Origin: an uncultured Faecalibacterium sp.
GTDB taxonomy: Bacteria > Bacillota > Clostridia > Oscillospirales > Ruminococcaceae
Length of the DNA: 19,623 nucleotides
Assembly (NCBI GenBank): GCA_934511465.1
Contig: CAKSWG010000033.1
Coordinates: forward strand, 1 to 19,623
Direction: 5' to 3'
Under the pieces are notes generated by a model. That model did no database searches. It was given only the letters and a program-made list of their open reading frames with translations, and had not been told where the DNA came from. Positions 7,301 to 14,238 of the stretch are shown piece after piece. Both the position numbers and the translations under genes were made by a program. Numbering within the stretch: the first letter of the stretch is position 1; every line of letters starts with the position of its first letter.

Positions 7301-8332
7301 GGCAAGCAGAGTTTCCGCTTCACCATGCCCGAAGGCAATGTAGAGCTGCGAGCATTCTTTACGACCCTGTATGATGTCACCGTCACCGGCGGCACCATTG
7401 AGGGCGGCACCGACGACAACGGCATTTACAAAAAGATCGTGAAGCCGGGCGAGCTGGTCACCGTCCGGGCCGAAAGCACGGAGGAAAACCCCTTCCAGCA
7501 GTGGACCTCCACCGGCAAAGCACCCGAAGCACCGGATGGCGGCTGGACAGTCGAAGACTGGGAGACCAGCCAAGAGTTCACCTTTAAGATGCCTTCCGGC
7601 AATGTGACGCTGGAAGCACAGCAGGACCAGCTGTACAAGGTATCCATCCACGACAGTCTGGGCAATGTGACCATCAACGGCAAACCATGCGAGAGCCTTT
7701 GGGTCAAGGACGGCGAGACGGTGACAGTGGCCACCACCCTGAAAGACGGCTACTCGATGGAGTTTGAGAAGTGGATGACCGGAACTAATAGCACAACGCT
7801 GGAGGAAACGTCCGAGAATTGGCAGACCAGCACGACCTTTATCTTTAAAATGCCCAAGGGCACGGTGGATCTGACGGCCAGCTGGATGAGCGGCGCCATT
7901 GAAAGGCCGGACCCCGAGGACCCCAATACCGAACCTCTTGATCCGGGCTTTACCGTAGACCCGGAACCGGCTGCAAAAACGGATACGGCAGGCGCGGCCC
8001 TTGTGGCAGCTGCCGTTGGCGGCGCAGCGGTGTGGGGCGGCTACGAGGTGGCCACCCGGGTGCTCCTGCATAAGCTGCTGCCGGAGGGGGCTGCCATCCC
8101 CAAGACTCGCGCCGAACTGGCCCTGCTGCTGTGGAACGCCGCAGGCCAGCCGGAACCCGCCGCAGTGCCTGCCTTTGCAGACGTTGCCGACCCGGAGACC
8201 GCCAAGGCGGCCCAGTGGTGCACCGAGCAGGGCTGCCTGACGGTAAAGGAGCCCGACCGCTTCCAGCCGGACAAGCACGTGACCAAGTACCGTGTGATCG
8301 ACTGCTGGAACAAGGCGTTCCCCGCAGCCTGA
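4343..8332 (+). CDS. large secreted surface protein: beta-helix-like region, seven InlB-B-like repeats, SLH-like C-terminus
   Basis: A 1329-residue protein starting at ATG 4343 behind AAGGAGG at 8-9 bases; the open frame to 4106 has no ribosome site and no signal sequence. Residues 1-29 are a signal peptide ending APALA|AD. Residues about 30-585 hold repeating strands of the type ITSSGAVNISNSRGIAVGGKLTV, as in right-handed beta-helix or DUF4353-like carbohydrate-binding proteins. Residues about 589-1180 hold seven repeats of 82-88 residues ending in NWQTSxxFTFxMPAGNVxLxA, resembling divergent InlB B-repeats. A Pro/Asp/Glu linker, a hydrophobic stretch (about 1216-1235) and a single SLH-like domain (PKTRAELALLLWNAAG through FADV to RFQPDKHVTKYRVIDCW, about 1252-1326) finish it. 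No LPXTG is seen. Probable adhesin or glycan-binding wall protein; the ligand is unknown. The final 100 residues are nearly the same as in the protein at 17705-19507. Confidence 0.85.
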   Translation: MKQTTFAQRLVSALVALCMVLSVCAPALAADDRVIWIQKNNGLPEPLNAGTIGTKLPGCSYAYDGTTVTITMAASQGEVMQGVTLAGGPNTDIVLVCTNNTRMDGGLGLTITGMRNVTIKTKDPSKEYTGAFYGALKVTNCYGNVTVTNPHGAAVVYSLDVDNTAGTGNVTITGSNEKGPICAVSGGFGNKVNIASNGDVKIENIVVSEMFGAPLRYQAVDGELTVTNSKSVTTTGGASKVDITSTGDVEIKSNDTKNVVGNGLSVNAGGAVTVTGGGADDAAAAAIKGKATITAGRNVSIQNETGIAVDGSLTVNSSTGVTVVGNTPRNAVRNAANITSSGAVNISNSRGIAVGGKLTVKNDSGTDNVTVTGTGNATLNNGADITSRGAVNITNTGSGLAVDGKLTVYNSGSVKVSGGNASAPAVSGDITLTSSGKMELSNPNGQVTSKKLTVKNSTGEVSVTGSKSDGSALVQYGASIDTTGAVTITNNSGPAVFGGLNVEQSGGITVKGSQASAPIITGNSTIKNTDKVEIINSDTGGQSAQNITYTPPADKGYFYQTAQNGTKLHTRKAISGTTPYLYIGTDNIYTLTLSDGVTATTGGTKDTKFYAGESVTVTAPQDTETNKFKEWNFSGTVPTGLPDGWQTSREFTFKMPAGNVKLDASYNTITKYNVNVTGGTIGGEPGKTTGSYLPGTKVTVAFTGSTGIEDQFEKWTGGENIAETDPANWQSKPSFSFTMPAGNVTLKAKCKTVYNVSVDENRGTVLVNNEKRSRALEGETVTVKTSDTFFDAYHQFNGWSLSGDSAQMVEPSKNWQTSKTFTFTMPAGNVSLKADYKQLYDLTVTGGTVADESGDTSGIYLPGTKVTVTFTGNTSIKDQFRQWTGGENITDATPTNWQTSETFTFTMPADNVSLSAEYRKTYQIHEPAGKAKFFAEGAEEQEIDEALPGTRIIAKVPDSELNDHRQFNMWGLASEKELVKPDQNWQGKQSFRFTMPEGNVELRAFFTTLYDVTVTGGTIEGGTDDNGIYKKIVKPGELVTVRAESTEENPFQQWTSTGKAPEAPDGGWTVEDWETSQEFTFKMPSGNVTLEAQQDQLYKVSIHDSLGNVTINGKPCESLWVKDGETVTVATTLKDGYSMEFEKWMTGTNSTTLEETSENWQTSTTFIFKMPKGTVDLTASWMSGAIERPDPEDPNTEPLDPGFTVDPEPAAKTDTAGAALVAAAVGGAAVWGGYEVATRVLLHKLLPEGAAIPKTRAELALLLWNAAGQPEPAAVPAFADVADPETAKAAQWCTEQGCLTVKEPDRFQPDKHVTKYRVIDCWNKAFPAA
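6107..7885 (+). repeat. seven tandem InlB-B-like protein repeats
   Basis: Repeat units begin at each 'Y-x-V/L' strand (YTLTL, YNVNV, YNVSV, YDLTV, YQIHE, YDVTV, YKVSI) and end in the WQTS...FxMPxGNVxLxA signature. Repeats 2, 4 and 6 share an opening VTGGTI/V. Repeats 2 and 4 also share LPGTKVTV and FxxWTGGENI, so they are closest to each other and suggest duplication of a two-repeat unit. DNA identity between units is partial, not exact. Confidence 0.8.
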
Positions 8333-8362
8333 TGCACGGCACGGCGCAAGAAAAGTAAGCGG

Positions 8363-8401
8363 AATCCGGGTGTTCTCCATGCCGAGAACACCCGGATTTT
8401 T
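8363..8401 (+). terminator. terminator of the large surface protein gene
   Basis: AATCCGGGTGTTCTC pairs perfectly with GAGAACACCCGGATT around a 6-base loop CATGCC, followed by a run of five T residues. It lies 30 bases past the stop codon. Confidence 0.93.
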
Positions 8402-8485
8402 GCCGTCCGCCGGGCGCAGGAATGCCCCGCGCCTGTGCAGGGAGAAAGCGGAGTTTAACTGTTTTTAAAGACTTTTTAAACTTCA

Positions 8486-8514
8486 TTGACAAGCGCTGGG
8501 CCGTAGAATATACT
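8486..8514 (+). promoter_or_regulatory. sigma-A promoter of the glycosyltransferase gene
   Basis: A consensus -35 TTGACA (8486-8491) and -10 TATACT (8509-8514) are 17 bases apart. Transcription should start near 8521, giving a leader of about 44 bases. The stretch 8402-8485 between the upstream terminator and this promoter shows nothing else. Confidence 0.88.
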
Positions 8515-8564
8515 TAAAAAGCAATTTCCGATCACGGAAAAATGGAATAAGCGGAGGAACAGGC

Positions 8565-9725
8565 GTGAAAATTTTGATCACCACCGATTGGTCGGAACAG
8601 GCTGTGAACGGTGTTGCTGCATCGGTAAAGAATCTTAGTCGAGGACTGCGGCAGGCAGGGCACGAGGTAAAAGTGCTTACCCTGTCCGGCGACCACCACT
8701 CCCGTATGGAGGGGAACACCTATTACGTGGGCTCCATGAGCGCGGGCGCGGTGTACCCCAATGCCCGGCTCAAGCGGCTGCTGCCCCACGACTGGGTAGA
8801 CGAGCTGCTGGAATGGAAGCCGGATATCGTGCACAGCCAGTGCATCCTGTGCACCTTCCCGCTGGCAAAGGAGATCGCGTCCGCCTGCAATGTGCCGCTG
8901 GTAAACACCTACCACACCGTGTACGAGGATTTTACCCACTACATCTGCCCCAGCCGCACTGTGGGCCGGGAGCTGGTGCGCCTGTACACCAAAGCCATTT
9001 TGATGAACACGCAGGCTGTGGTGGCACCCACCGAAAAAATACGGGAGCTGCTGTACGGCTACGGGGTGGACCGGCCCATCTACGTCATCCCCTCCGCCAT
9101 TGACACCCAGCGCTATGCGCAGGTGGACCCCGCGCTGCGCTATAAGCTCCGGGCCGATCTGGGCATCCGGCCGGACGAGTGCATCCTGATGTACGCCGGG
9201 CGCCTTGCCAAGGAAAAGAACATCGACGAGCTGTTCCGCTTTTTGCACAACTGCCCGGCGGGGCAGCGGCTGCTGCTGGTGGGCGGCGGGCCGGACCAGC
9301 CAAGGCTGGAGCACCTTGCGCAGGAGCTTGGCATTCAGGACCGGCTGGTGTTCACCGGGCTCATCCCGCCGCAGCAGATGCCGGACTACTATCAGGCGGG
9401 CGATATCTTTGTCAGTGCGTCCACCAGCGAGACGCAGGGCCTGACCTATATGGAAGCCATGGCCTCCGCCCGGCCGCTGCTGTGCCGCGCCGACGAGTGT
9501 CTGGAGGGCGTGGTGGAGAACGGCGTCAACGGCTTTGTCTACCACGATGAGCAGGAGTTCCGGCAGTATATGGCCAAGCTCACAACGGATGCTGCGCTGC
9601 GCCAGCGCTTGGGCGCCGCCGCCCGGCAGGACGTGGAGTGCCGCTATTCCATCCCGGCCTTTGCCGCAGCCTGCCTGAACGTGTACCGCAGCCTGCTGCC
9701 CGCGTGCGCAGAGACCACGGCATAA
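8565..9725 (+). CDS. glycosyltransferase family 4 protein
   Basis: A 386-residue GT-B fold retaining glycosyltransferase. The N-terminal Rossmann half starts MKILITTDWSEQAVNGVAASVKNLSRGLRQAGHEVKVLTL, a typical GT4 acceptor-side opening with a Gly-Val loop, followed by PDIVHSQ and NTYHTVYEDF. The C-terminal half has MYAGRLAKEKNIDELF, LLLVGGGPDQPRLE, VFTGLIP and the E-x7-E motif ETQGLTYMEAMA that grips the sugar nucleotide. The start is GTG with GGAGG seven bases upstream. Overall it resembles diacylglycerol glucosyltransferases and other lipid-linked GT4 enzymes, so a cytoplasmic membrane-surface role in glycolipid or wall polymer synthesis is plausible; the acceptor cannot be told from sequence. 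It is a single-gene transcript with its own promoter and terminator. Confidence 0.9.
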   Translation: MKILITTDWSEQAVNGVAASVKNLSRGLRQAGHEVKVLTLSGDHHSRMEGNTYYVGSMSAGAVYPNARLKRLLPHDWVDELLEWKPDIVHSQCILCTFPLAKEIASACNVPLVNTYHTVYEDFTHYICPSRTVGRELVRLYTKAILMNTQAVVAPTEKIRELLYGYGVDRPIYVIPSAIDTQRYAQVDPALRYKLRADLGIRPDECILMYAGRLAKEKNIDELFRFLHNCPAGQRLLLVGGGPDQPRLEHLAQELGIQDRLVFTGLIPPQQMPDYYQAGDIFVSASTSETQGLTYMEAMASARPLLCRADECLEGVVENGVNGFVYHDEQEFRQYMAKLTTDAALRQRLGAAARQDVECRYSIPAFAAACLNVYRSLLPACAETTA

Positions 9726-9734
9726 AAACAGAAA

Positions 9735-9787
9735 AACAAAATGCAGCCGCTCCGGGCAAAGCATAAACCGGAGCGGCTGCGTTTTTT
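9735..9787. terminator. two-way terminator between the glycosyltransferase and GntP genes
   Basis: GCAGCCGCTCCGG (9743-9755) and CCGGAGCGGCTGC (9768-9780) form a perfect 13-bp stem with a 12-base loop. On the plus strand it is followed by GTTTTTTAGG, on the minus strand by ATTTTGTTTTTC, so it can stop both convergent transcripts. Confidence 0.93.
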
Positions 9788-9840
9788 AGGAGAACTTGAA
9801 TTGGGAAAATGATGAACGGAAAAGGAGGATCCATTCCCGG

Positions 9841-11196
9841 TCAGGCAAAGAAGGAGATGATGAGCGCTACCAGGAAGCCCACACTGCCGACCAGCGTTTC
9901 CATGATGGTCCATGTCTTGAGGGTGGTCTTTTCGTCCATGCCCACAAGGCTCTTCACCAGCCAGAAGCCGGAGTCGTTGAAGTGGGAGCAGACGGTGGAA
10001 CCGCCTGCAATGGCAGCGGTGACGCAGGCGAGGTACAGCGGGCTCAGCGTGCTGAGGCCGGGCATGGCGGAGATGATGCCTGCTGCCATGGTCATAGCCA
10101 CGGTAGAGGAACCCACCGAGATACGCACCAGAGCAGCCACGATGAAGGCCACCAGAACCAGCGGCAGGCTGGCGTTTGCCACGGCGTTGCCGATGACATC
10201 GCCCAGACCGGAGTTCTGCAGCATATAGCGCAGCACGCCGCCGCAGGCAGTGACCAGCAGGATCATGCCGGTGGGCTCCAGAGACTTGGTCATGATCTTT
10301 TCCAGCTGGGCGTTGTTATAGCCGTGACGGGTGCCCAGCAGGTACATGGCAGCGATGGTAGCCAGCAGCAGAGCCATGAAGGGCTCGCCGAGGAAGGCCA
10401 GAACGGGCTGGATGCCTGCCAGTGCGGGCACGACCTTAGCCACGGAGTTTGCAATGATGAGCACCAGCGGGATGAGGATGATGCCGACGATGGTGCCGAA
10501 CTTGGGCAGCTTGCTCTCGTCGATGTCTGCCTGCTGTGCAACGTGCTCGGGGACTTCGATCATGTACTTTTTGCCGCAGATGCTGCCCCAGATGGGGCCT
10601 GCCACGATCATGGCAAAGATGCCGCAGAAGATGCCGATGAGGATGACCCAGCCAAGGTCCACGCCCAGCATGGAAGCCACCAGAACCGGGCCGGGCGTGG
10701 GAGGGATGAACGCATGGCCCACGGCCAGACCCGCCAGCAGGGGGATCACGTAGTACAGCACAGAGCGCTTGGTGCGCTTTGCCAGCGAGAAGGCCAGCGG
10801 GATCAGGATGATCAGACCGGCGTCAAAGAACACCGGCATGGCCACCACCAGACCTGTGATGCCCAGCGCCCATGCGGCTTTTTCGTCGCCGAACTTGCGC
10901 ACCATGGTCACAGCCAGCGTCTGTGCGCCGCCGGATTCTTCCAGAATGGCACCGAACATGGAGCCAAGGCCCACCAGAAGGGCGATGCCCTTTAAGGTGT
11001 TGCCGATGCCTTCGTTGACCGAGCCGATGATATCAGACAGGGGCATACCGGCCATCAGGCCGATGCCCACCGCACCGATCAGGATGGAGATCATGGCGTG
11101 GACTTTGAACTTGATGATAAGGATGAGCAAAAGGATCAGGCCCGCCACTGCGGCGAACACGAGCCGCGCGGCGTCCGGGGTTGCAACAGCTGTCAT
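9841..11196 (-). CDS. GntP-family gluconate/sugar-acid permease
   Basis: A 451-residue polytopic membrane protein with about 12-14 hydrophobic segments, the normal size for GntP-type H+ symporters. Family features: KVHAMISILIGAVGIGLMAGM near the N-terminus, GLGSMFGAILEESGGAQ, PVFFDAGLIILIPLAF, HAFIPPTPGPVLVA, the GTRHGYNN loop and STVCSHFNDSGFW near the C-terminus. I choose ATG 11194-11196 because GGAGG lies 8 bases before it; the open frame extends to 11211. It imports an aldonate such as gluconate or a relative. It follows the dehydratase gene by 210 bases on the same strand, and the pairing suggests uptake of the dehydratase substrate. Confidence 0.92.
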   Translation of the reverse strand: MTAVATPDAARLVFAAVAGLILLLILIIKFKVHAMISILIGAVGIGLMAGMPLSDIIGSVNEGIGNTLKGIALLVGLGSMFGAILEESGGAQTLAVTMVRKFGDEKAAWALGITGLVVAMPVFFDAGLIILIPLAFSLAKRTKRSVLYYVIPLLAGLAVGHAFIPPTPGPVLVASMLGVDLGWVILIGIFCGIFAMIVAGPIWGSICGKKYMIEVPEHVAQQADIDESKLPKFGTIVGIILIPLVLIIANSVAKVVPALAGIQPVLAFLGEPFMALLLATIAAMYLLGTRHGYNNAQLEKIMTKSLEPTGMILLVTACGGVLRYMLQNSGLGDVIGNAVANASLPLVLVAFIVAALVRISVGSSTVAMTMAAGIISAMPGLSTLSPLYLACVTAAIAGGSTVCSHFNDSGFWLVKSLVGMDEKTTLKTWTIMETLVGSVGFLVALIISFFA

Positions 11197-11406
11197 AAAC
11201 ATATCCTCCATTTTTGATGTTATGTTTGCTTTGGGTCTTATTTCAGCGCCGTCCCCGCAGACGAACGCCGGATTCCGATGGATTTTTTATAGACGAAGCA
11301 ATATCCGCTTTTTTATTTTTGGCGTAACTTTCACCAGACCGTTCAGCAAAGCATCGCTGAACAGTTGATTTTTTAAGTTCGTATCGGTTCTCCGCAGGAG
11401 CGTTTC
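11197..11406 (-). other. 210-base gap between dehydratase and permease genes: hairpin and repeat fragment, no gene
   Basis: No convincing coding region. It contains a hairpin (GTTCAGC 11341-11347, GCTGAAC 11356-11362) that is followed by a T run only on the plus strand, so it is not a clear terminator for the leftward operon. It also contains CGCTTTTTTATTTT (11306-11319) joined to TTGGCGTAACTTTCACCAG (11319-11337); matching pieces recur near 14987-15120. No clear promoter for the permease was found, so read-through from the dehydratase is likely. Confidence 0.4.
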
Positions 11407-13197
11407 TTACTCCATGTAGGCGCCCTTCATGGGGCTGACGGCGTGCTGAGAGTAGAGCTTCAGCAGGCCCTTGGTGTACTTGGGAGCCTTGGGCTTCCAG
11501 TTGGCACGGCGCTGGGCGAGGATGGCGTCCATCTCTTCGGGGGTCTTGGCTTCGCCCTTCACGCCCACGATGGCAAGCTGACGGTTCGGCACATCGATGC
11601 GGATGAGGTCGCCCTCTTCCACCAGAGCAATGGGGCCGCCCACGGCCGCTTCCGGGCTGACATGACCAATGACCGGGCCGCGGCTTGCACCGGAGAAGCG
11701 GCCGTCGGTGATCAGGGCCACGCTGGAGGCCAGCTTGGGGTCCGCACAGATGGCCTCGCCGGTGTAGAACATCTCCGGCATTCCGCTGCCGCGGGGGCCT
11801 TCGTACCGGATGAAGATGGCGTCGCCGGGCTTCACCTCGCCGTGCAGCACAGCGGAGATGCACTCCTCCTCGCTGTCGTAGGGCTTGGCGCGCAGGGTGG
11901 CTTCGAACATATTCTTGGGGCAGGCCGTGTGCTTGATAACGCAGCCTTCCGGGGCAAGGTTGCCCTTCAGGATGGCGATGCTGCCGTCGGTGCCCTTGGC
12001 GTTGTCAAAGCTGTGGATGATGTCCTCGCGGCTGACCGGGCGGGCAAAGCCGGCGGTCTTTTCGGCCAGAATGGCGTCGCAGTGCTGGTAGAAGCCGTTC
12101 TGCTTCAGCTCTTCCAGATTCTCGCCCAGCGTCTTGCCGGTGACGGTCAGTACGTCCAGATGCAGCATGGATTTGATCTCTTCCATCACGCGGGGCACAC
12201 CGCCGGCATAATAGAAATACTGTGCGGGCCAGTCGCCGGAGGGGCGGATGTTCAGCAGGTAGTGGGCACCGCGGTGCATCCGGTCGAAGGTGTCGGCGTC
12301 GATCTCGATGCCAAACTCGTGGGCGATGGCGGGCAGGTGCATGGTGGCATTGGTGGAACCGGAAATGGCCGCGTGCACCATAATGGCGTTCTCAAAGCTC
12401 TCCTTGGTCACGATGTCCTTGGCCTTGATGCCCTTTTTCACCAGCTCCATCAGCTGCTTGCCGGCATCGTAGGCGGCCTGCCGCAGTTCCGGGGCGGTGG
12501 CGGGCATCAGGGCGGTGCCCGGCAGCATCAGGCCCAGTGCCTCGGCCATGATCTGCATGGTGGATGCGGTGCCCATAAAGGAGCAGGCACCGCAGCTGGG
12601 GCAGGCGTTGTGCTTATAATAATCCAGCTGGCTGTTGGGAATGACACCGGTCTTTTCCCACGCGTCAAACTTGCCGATCTGCTCCAGAGTCAGCAGCTCG
12701 TTGATGGCGCAGGCGGGGTCGTTCACCACATATTCTTTGGGCAGGGTGTGGGCTTCCATCACGCCGCCGGTGACAACGATGGCGCTCATATCCTTCAGGC
12801 GGCCAATGCTCATCAGCATGGCAGGCACCGATTTGTCGCAGCTGGCAATGAACACGCCGCCGTCGTAGACGCTGGCGTTGGCCTGCGCCTCCACCAGATT
12901 CACGATGGCGTCACGGTGGGGCAGCGAGTAGTTGATGCCGTCATGGCCCTGTGCGATGCCATCGCACATATCGGTTGCAAAATAGCGGGCCGCCTTGCCG
13001 CCGTTTTCGTTGATCGCCTGAACCGCTTCCTTTACAAACTGGTCCAGATGCGCACTGCCGGGGTGGCTATCACCAAAGGTGCTCTCCACCATGATCTGCG
13101 GCTTTGCAAGGTCTTCCACCTTCCAGCCCATGCCCATCTTCAGCGGGTCGTTTTCCGGCGCCAGTGTGCGTACTTCCTGTGAACGCAGCTCCATCAT
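11407..13197 (-). CDS. IlvD/Edd-family dehydratase, probably an aldonic (sugar) acid dehydratase
   Basis: An Fe-S dependent dehydratase of about 596 residues that removes water from a 2,3-dihydroxy acid. Cluster ligands are visible: MCDGIAQGHDG, SCDKSVPAMLM and the cysteine block CPSCGACSFMGTASTMQ, later IKHTACP, followed by RYEGPRGSGMPEMF, DGRFSGASRGPVIGHVSPEA and GPIALVEEGD. The GTASTM wording is, from memory, closer to sugar-acid dehydratases (arabinonate/xylonate type) than to the GMYTANTM of biosynthetic IlvD. With a GntP permease downstream and an FCD-type GntR regulator upstream, catabolism of an aldonate is more likely than branched-chain amino acid synthesis. Automatic pipelines may still call it ilvD. 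Two adjacent ATGs (13195-13197, 13192-13194) follow GGAGG by 5 and 8 bases; either may be the start. Confidence 0.88.
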   Translation of the reverse strand: MMELRSQEVRTLAPENDPLKMGMGWKVEDLAKPQIMVESTFGDSHPGSAHLDQFVKEAVQAINENGGKAARYFATDMCDGIAQGHDGINYSLPHRDAIVNLVEAQANASVYDGGVFIASCDKSVPAMLMSIGRLKDMSAIVVTGGVMEAHTLPKEYVVNDPACAINELLTLEQIGKFDAWEKTGVIPNSQLDYYKHNACPSCGACSFMGTASTMQIMAEALGLMLPGTALMPATAPELRQAAYDAGKQLMELVKKGIKAKDIVTKESFENAIMVHAAISGSTNATMHLPAIAHEFGIEIDADTFDRMHRGAHYLLNIRPSGDWPAQYFYYAGGVPRVMEEIKSMLHLDVLTVTGKTLGENLEELKQNGFYQHCDAILAEKTAGFARPVSREDIIHSFDNAKGTDGSIAILKGNLAPEGCVIKHTACPKNMFEATLRAKPYDSEEECISAVLHGEVKPGDAIFIRYEGPRGSGMPEMFYTGEAICADPKLASSVALITDGRFSGASRGPVIGHVSPEAAVGGPIALVEEGDLIRIDVPNRQLAIVGVKGEAKTPEEMDAILAQRRANWKPKAPKYTKGLLKLYSQHAVSPMKGAYME

Positions 13198-13234
13198 TCT
13201 TACCTCCAAAAACTCTCTTGTTGTGCCCTTTATC

Positions 13235-13284
13235 CGTCGGACATCTTATGGCTTTATTGTAATCCGGCAGATGCCTCTTTGCAA
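13235..13284 (-). promoter_or_regulatory. promoter and candidate GntR operator of the dehydratase-permease operon
   Basis: Minus-strand -35 TTGCAA (13279-13284) and -10 TACAAT (13256-13261) are 17 bases apart. Transcription would start near 13249. Immediately downstream, at about +7 to +15, lies the near-palindrome TGTCCGACG (13235-13243), similar to the TGTC-N-GACA type sites of FadR-subfamily regulators. A repressor there would block the promoter. The adjacent gntR gene is the obvious candidate. Confidence 0.6.
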
Positions 13285-13291
13285 GTTGTCA

Positions 13292-13361
13292 CGGATACGT
13301 CCCACTATCTGCTCAAAAAATCTGGGATACATCAAGCATTTCAACCAATTCTCCGGGATAC
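13292..13361 (-). promoter_or_regulatory. three phased GTATCC repeats upstream of the dehydratase promoter
   Basis: On the minus strand GTATCCC (13355-13361), GTATCCC (13324-13330) and GTATCCG (13292-13298) recur at steps of 31 and 32 bp, close to three helical turns each. All lie upstream of the -35. They could be binding sites for the neighbouring regulator or another activator; no proof from sequence alone. Confidence 0.35.
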
Positions 13362-13434
13362 AACACCCAAAGCCCGCCGCTTCAGCCTTTTGGATTCGAT
13401 TTTCTGCACAAAGTTGTCTGACGACTTTGACGTT

Positions 13435-13470
13435 AAAAACACCCTGCACATTTTTTCGTGCAGGGTGTTT
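13435..13470 (-). terminator. terminator of the gntR gene
   Basis: AAACACCCTGCAC and GTGCAGGGTGTTT form a perfect 13-bp stem with an 8-base loop; on the minus strand the stem runs into TTTTTAACG. The hairpin begins two bases after the gntR stop codon and separates it from the dehydratase promoter. Confidence 0.85.
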
Positions 13471-13472
13471 CC

Positions 13473-14213
13473 TCATTTTATAAATTGCGCTATTCCAACC
13501 GTTCCGTCTGCCGGGTCCTCGCCGTCGTAGACCTTTTTGATATAGGTGCGGTTGAAGTTCAGGTGCATCACCATCGCCGACCTCGCCCCAATGGGGTCGT
13601 GGTTCGCAATGGCTTCTGCGATCATCCGGTGGGTCATGATGGTTTCATCGATGAGTTTTTTGTGCGTGACATTCACAAACATCATAACAGCGGTATCAAT
13701 GATGGGGATCAGCTGTTCCACCACCGTGTTCTTGCTGCTCTCGGCAATGCAGGTATGGAAGGCAATGTCGTCTTCAATGTAGCGTTCGCCGTCATGGATC
13801 TTCAGCTCAACGCGTTCACAGAGCCGCCGCAGACGCTCAATGTCTTCGTCGGTGGCATTCTGTGCAGCCATCTCCGCAATGCCCGGCTCCAGCAAAAGGC
13901 GGACGTTGACCAGATCGAGTGCCAGCCGGTTTTTATCCTTGACGGAACGCAGGCCCAGCGGGTCGGACAGGCCTTTGGTCGTTGTCACCACATAAGTGCC
14001 AGACCCGCGCCGCACCTCCACGATGCCCTTGCTGGACAGCAGCTTGACCGCCTCCCGGATGGTGCTGCGGCCCACACCAAACTTTTCGCCCAGCTCAAAC
14101 TCGTTGGGCAGCTTTGCCCCCGGTTCAATGGGCGTGTCCAGAATGTAATGGTAAATCTGGTCCTCTACTTGCTCGGCCAGAAGCTTGTTTTTCAAATGTG
14201 AAAAGTCGTTCAT
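13473..14213 (-). CDS. FadR-subfamily GntR transcriptional regulator (FCD domain)
   Basis: A 246-residue DNA-binding protein. Residues about 10-75 form the winged helix with IEPGAKLPNEFELGEKFGVGRSTIREAVKLLSSKGIVEVRRGSGTYV, the GntR signature. The C-terminal FCD domain shows the metal/ligand pattern DIAFHTCIAESS, a second His in NVTHKKL and THRMIAEAIANHDPIGARSAMVMHL. Such regulators bind sugar acids or related carboxylates and usually repress. The ATG at 14211-14213 is preceded by GGAAGGTGG; the open frame to 14252 is less likely. It sits directly upstream of the dehydratase-permease genes in the same direction but with its own terminator, so it is probably their local regulator. Confidence 0.92.
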   Translation of the reverse strand: MNDFSHLKNKLLAEQVEDQIYHYILDTPIEPGAKLPNEFELGEKFGVGRSTIREAVKLLSSKGIVEVRRGSGTYVVTTTKGLSDPLGLRSVKDKNRLALDLVNVRLLLEPGIAEMAAQNATDEDIERLRRLCERVELKIHDGERYIEDDIAFHTCIAESSKNTVVEQLIPIIDTAVMMFVNVTHKKLIDETIMTHRMIAEAIANHDPIGARSAMVMHLNFNRTYIKKVYDGEDPADGTVGIAQFIK

Positions 14214-14238
14214 CGTCCCATCCACCTTCCTTGTCGTG

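Noticed and set aside
4895..8380. 1161-codon leftward open frame opposite the large surface gene
   Set aside because: It is antisense to a frame with signal peptide, repeats and SLH-like end; no ribosome site, and the product is low-complexity His/Gly/Ala-rich, as expected of a shadow of GC-rich codons.
11341..11362. Terminator for the dehydratase gene
   Set aside because: The hairpin has its T run only on the plus strand, while the operon is read on the minus strand, so it is unlikely to stop the leftward transcript.
11443..13182. 579-codon rightward frame opposite the dehydratase
   Set aside because: Antisense shadow of a conserved enzyme; composition rich in Gly, Ala, His and Val, no domain or start signals.
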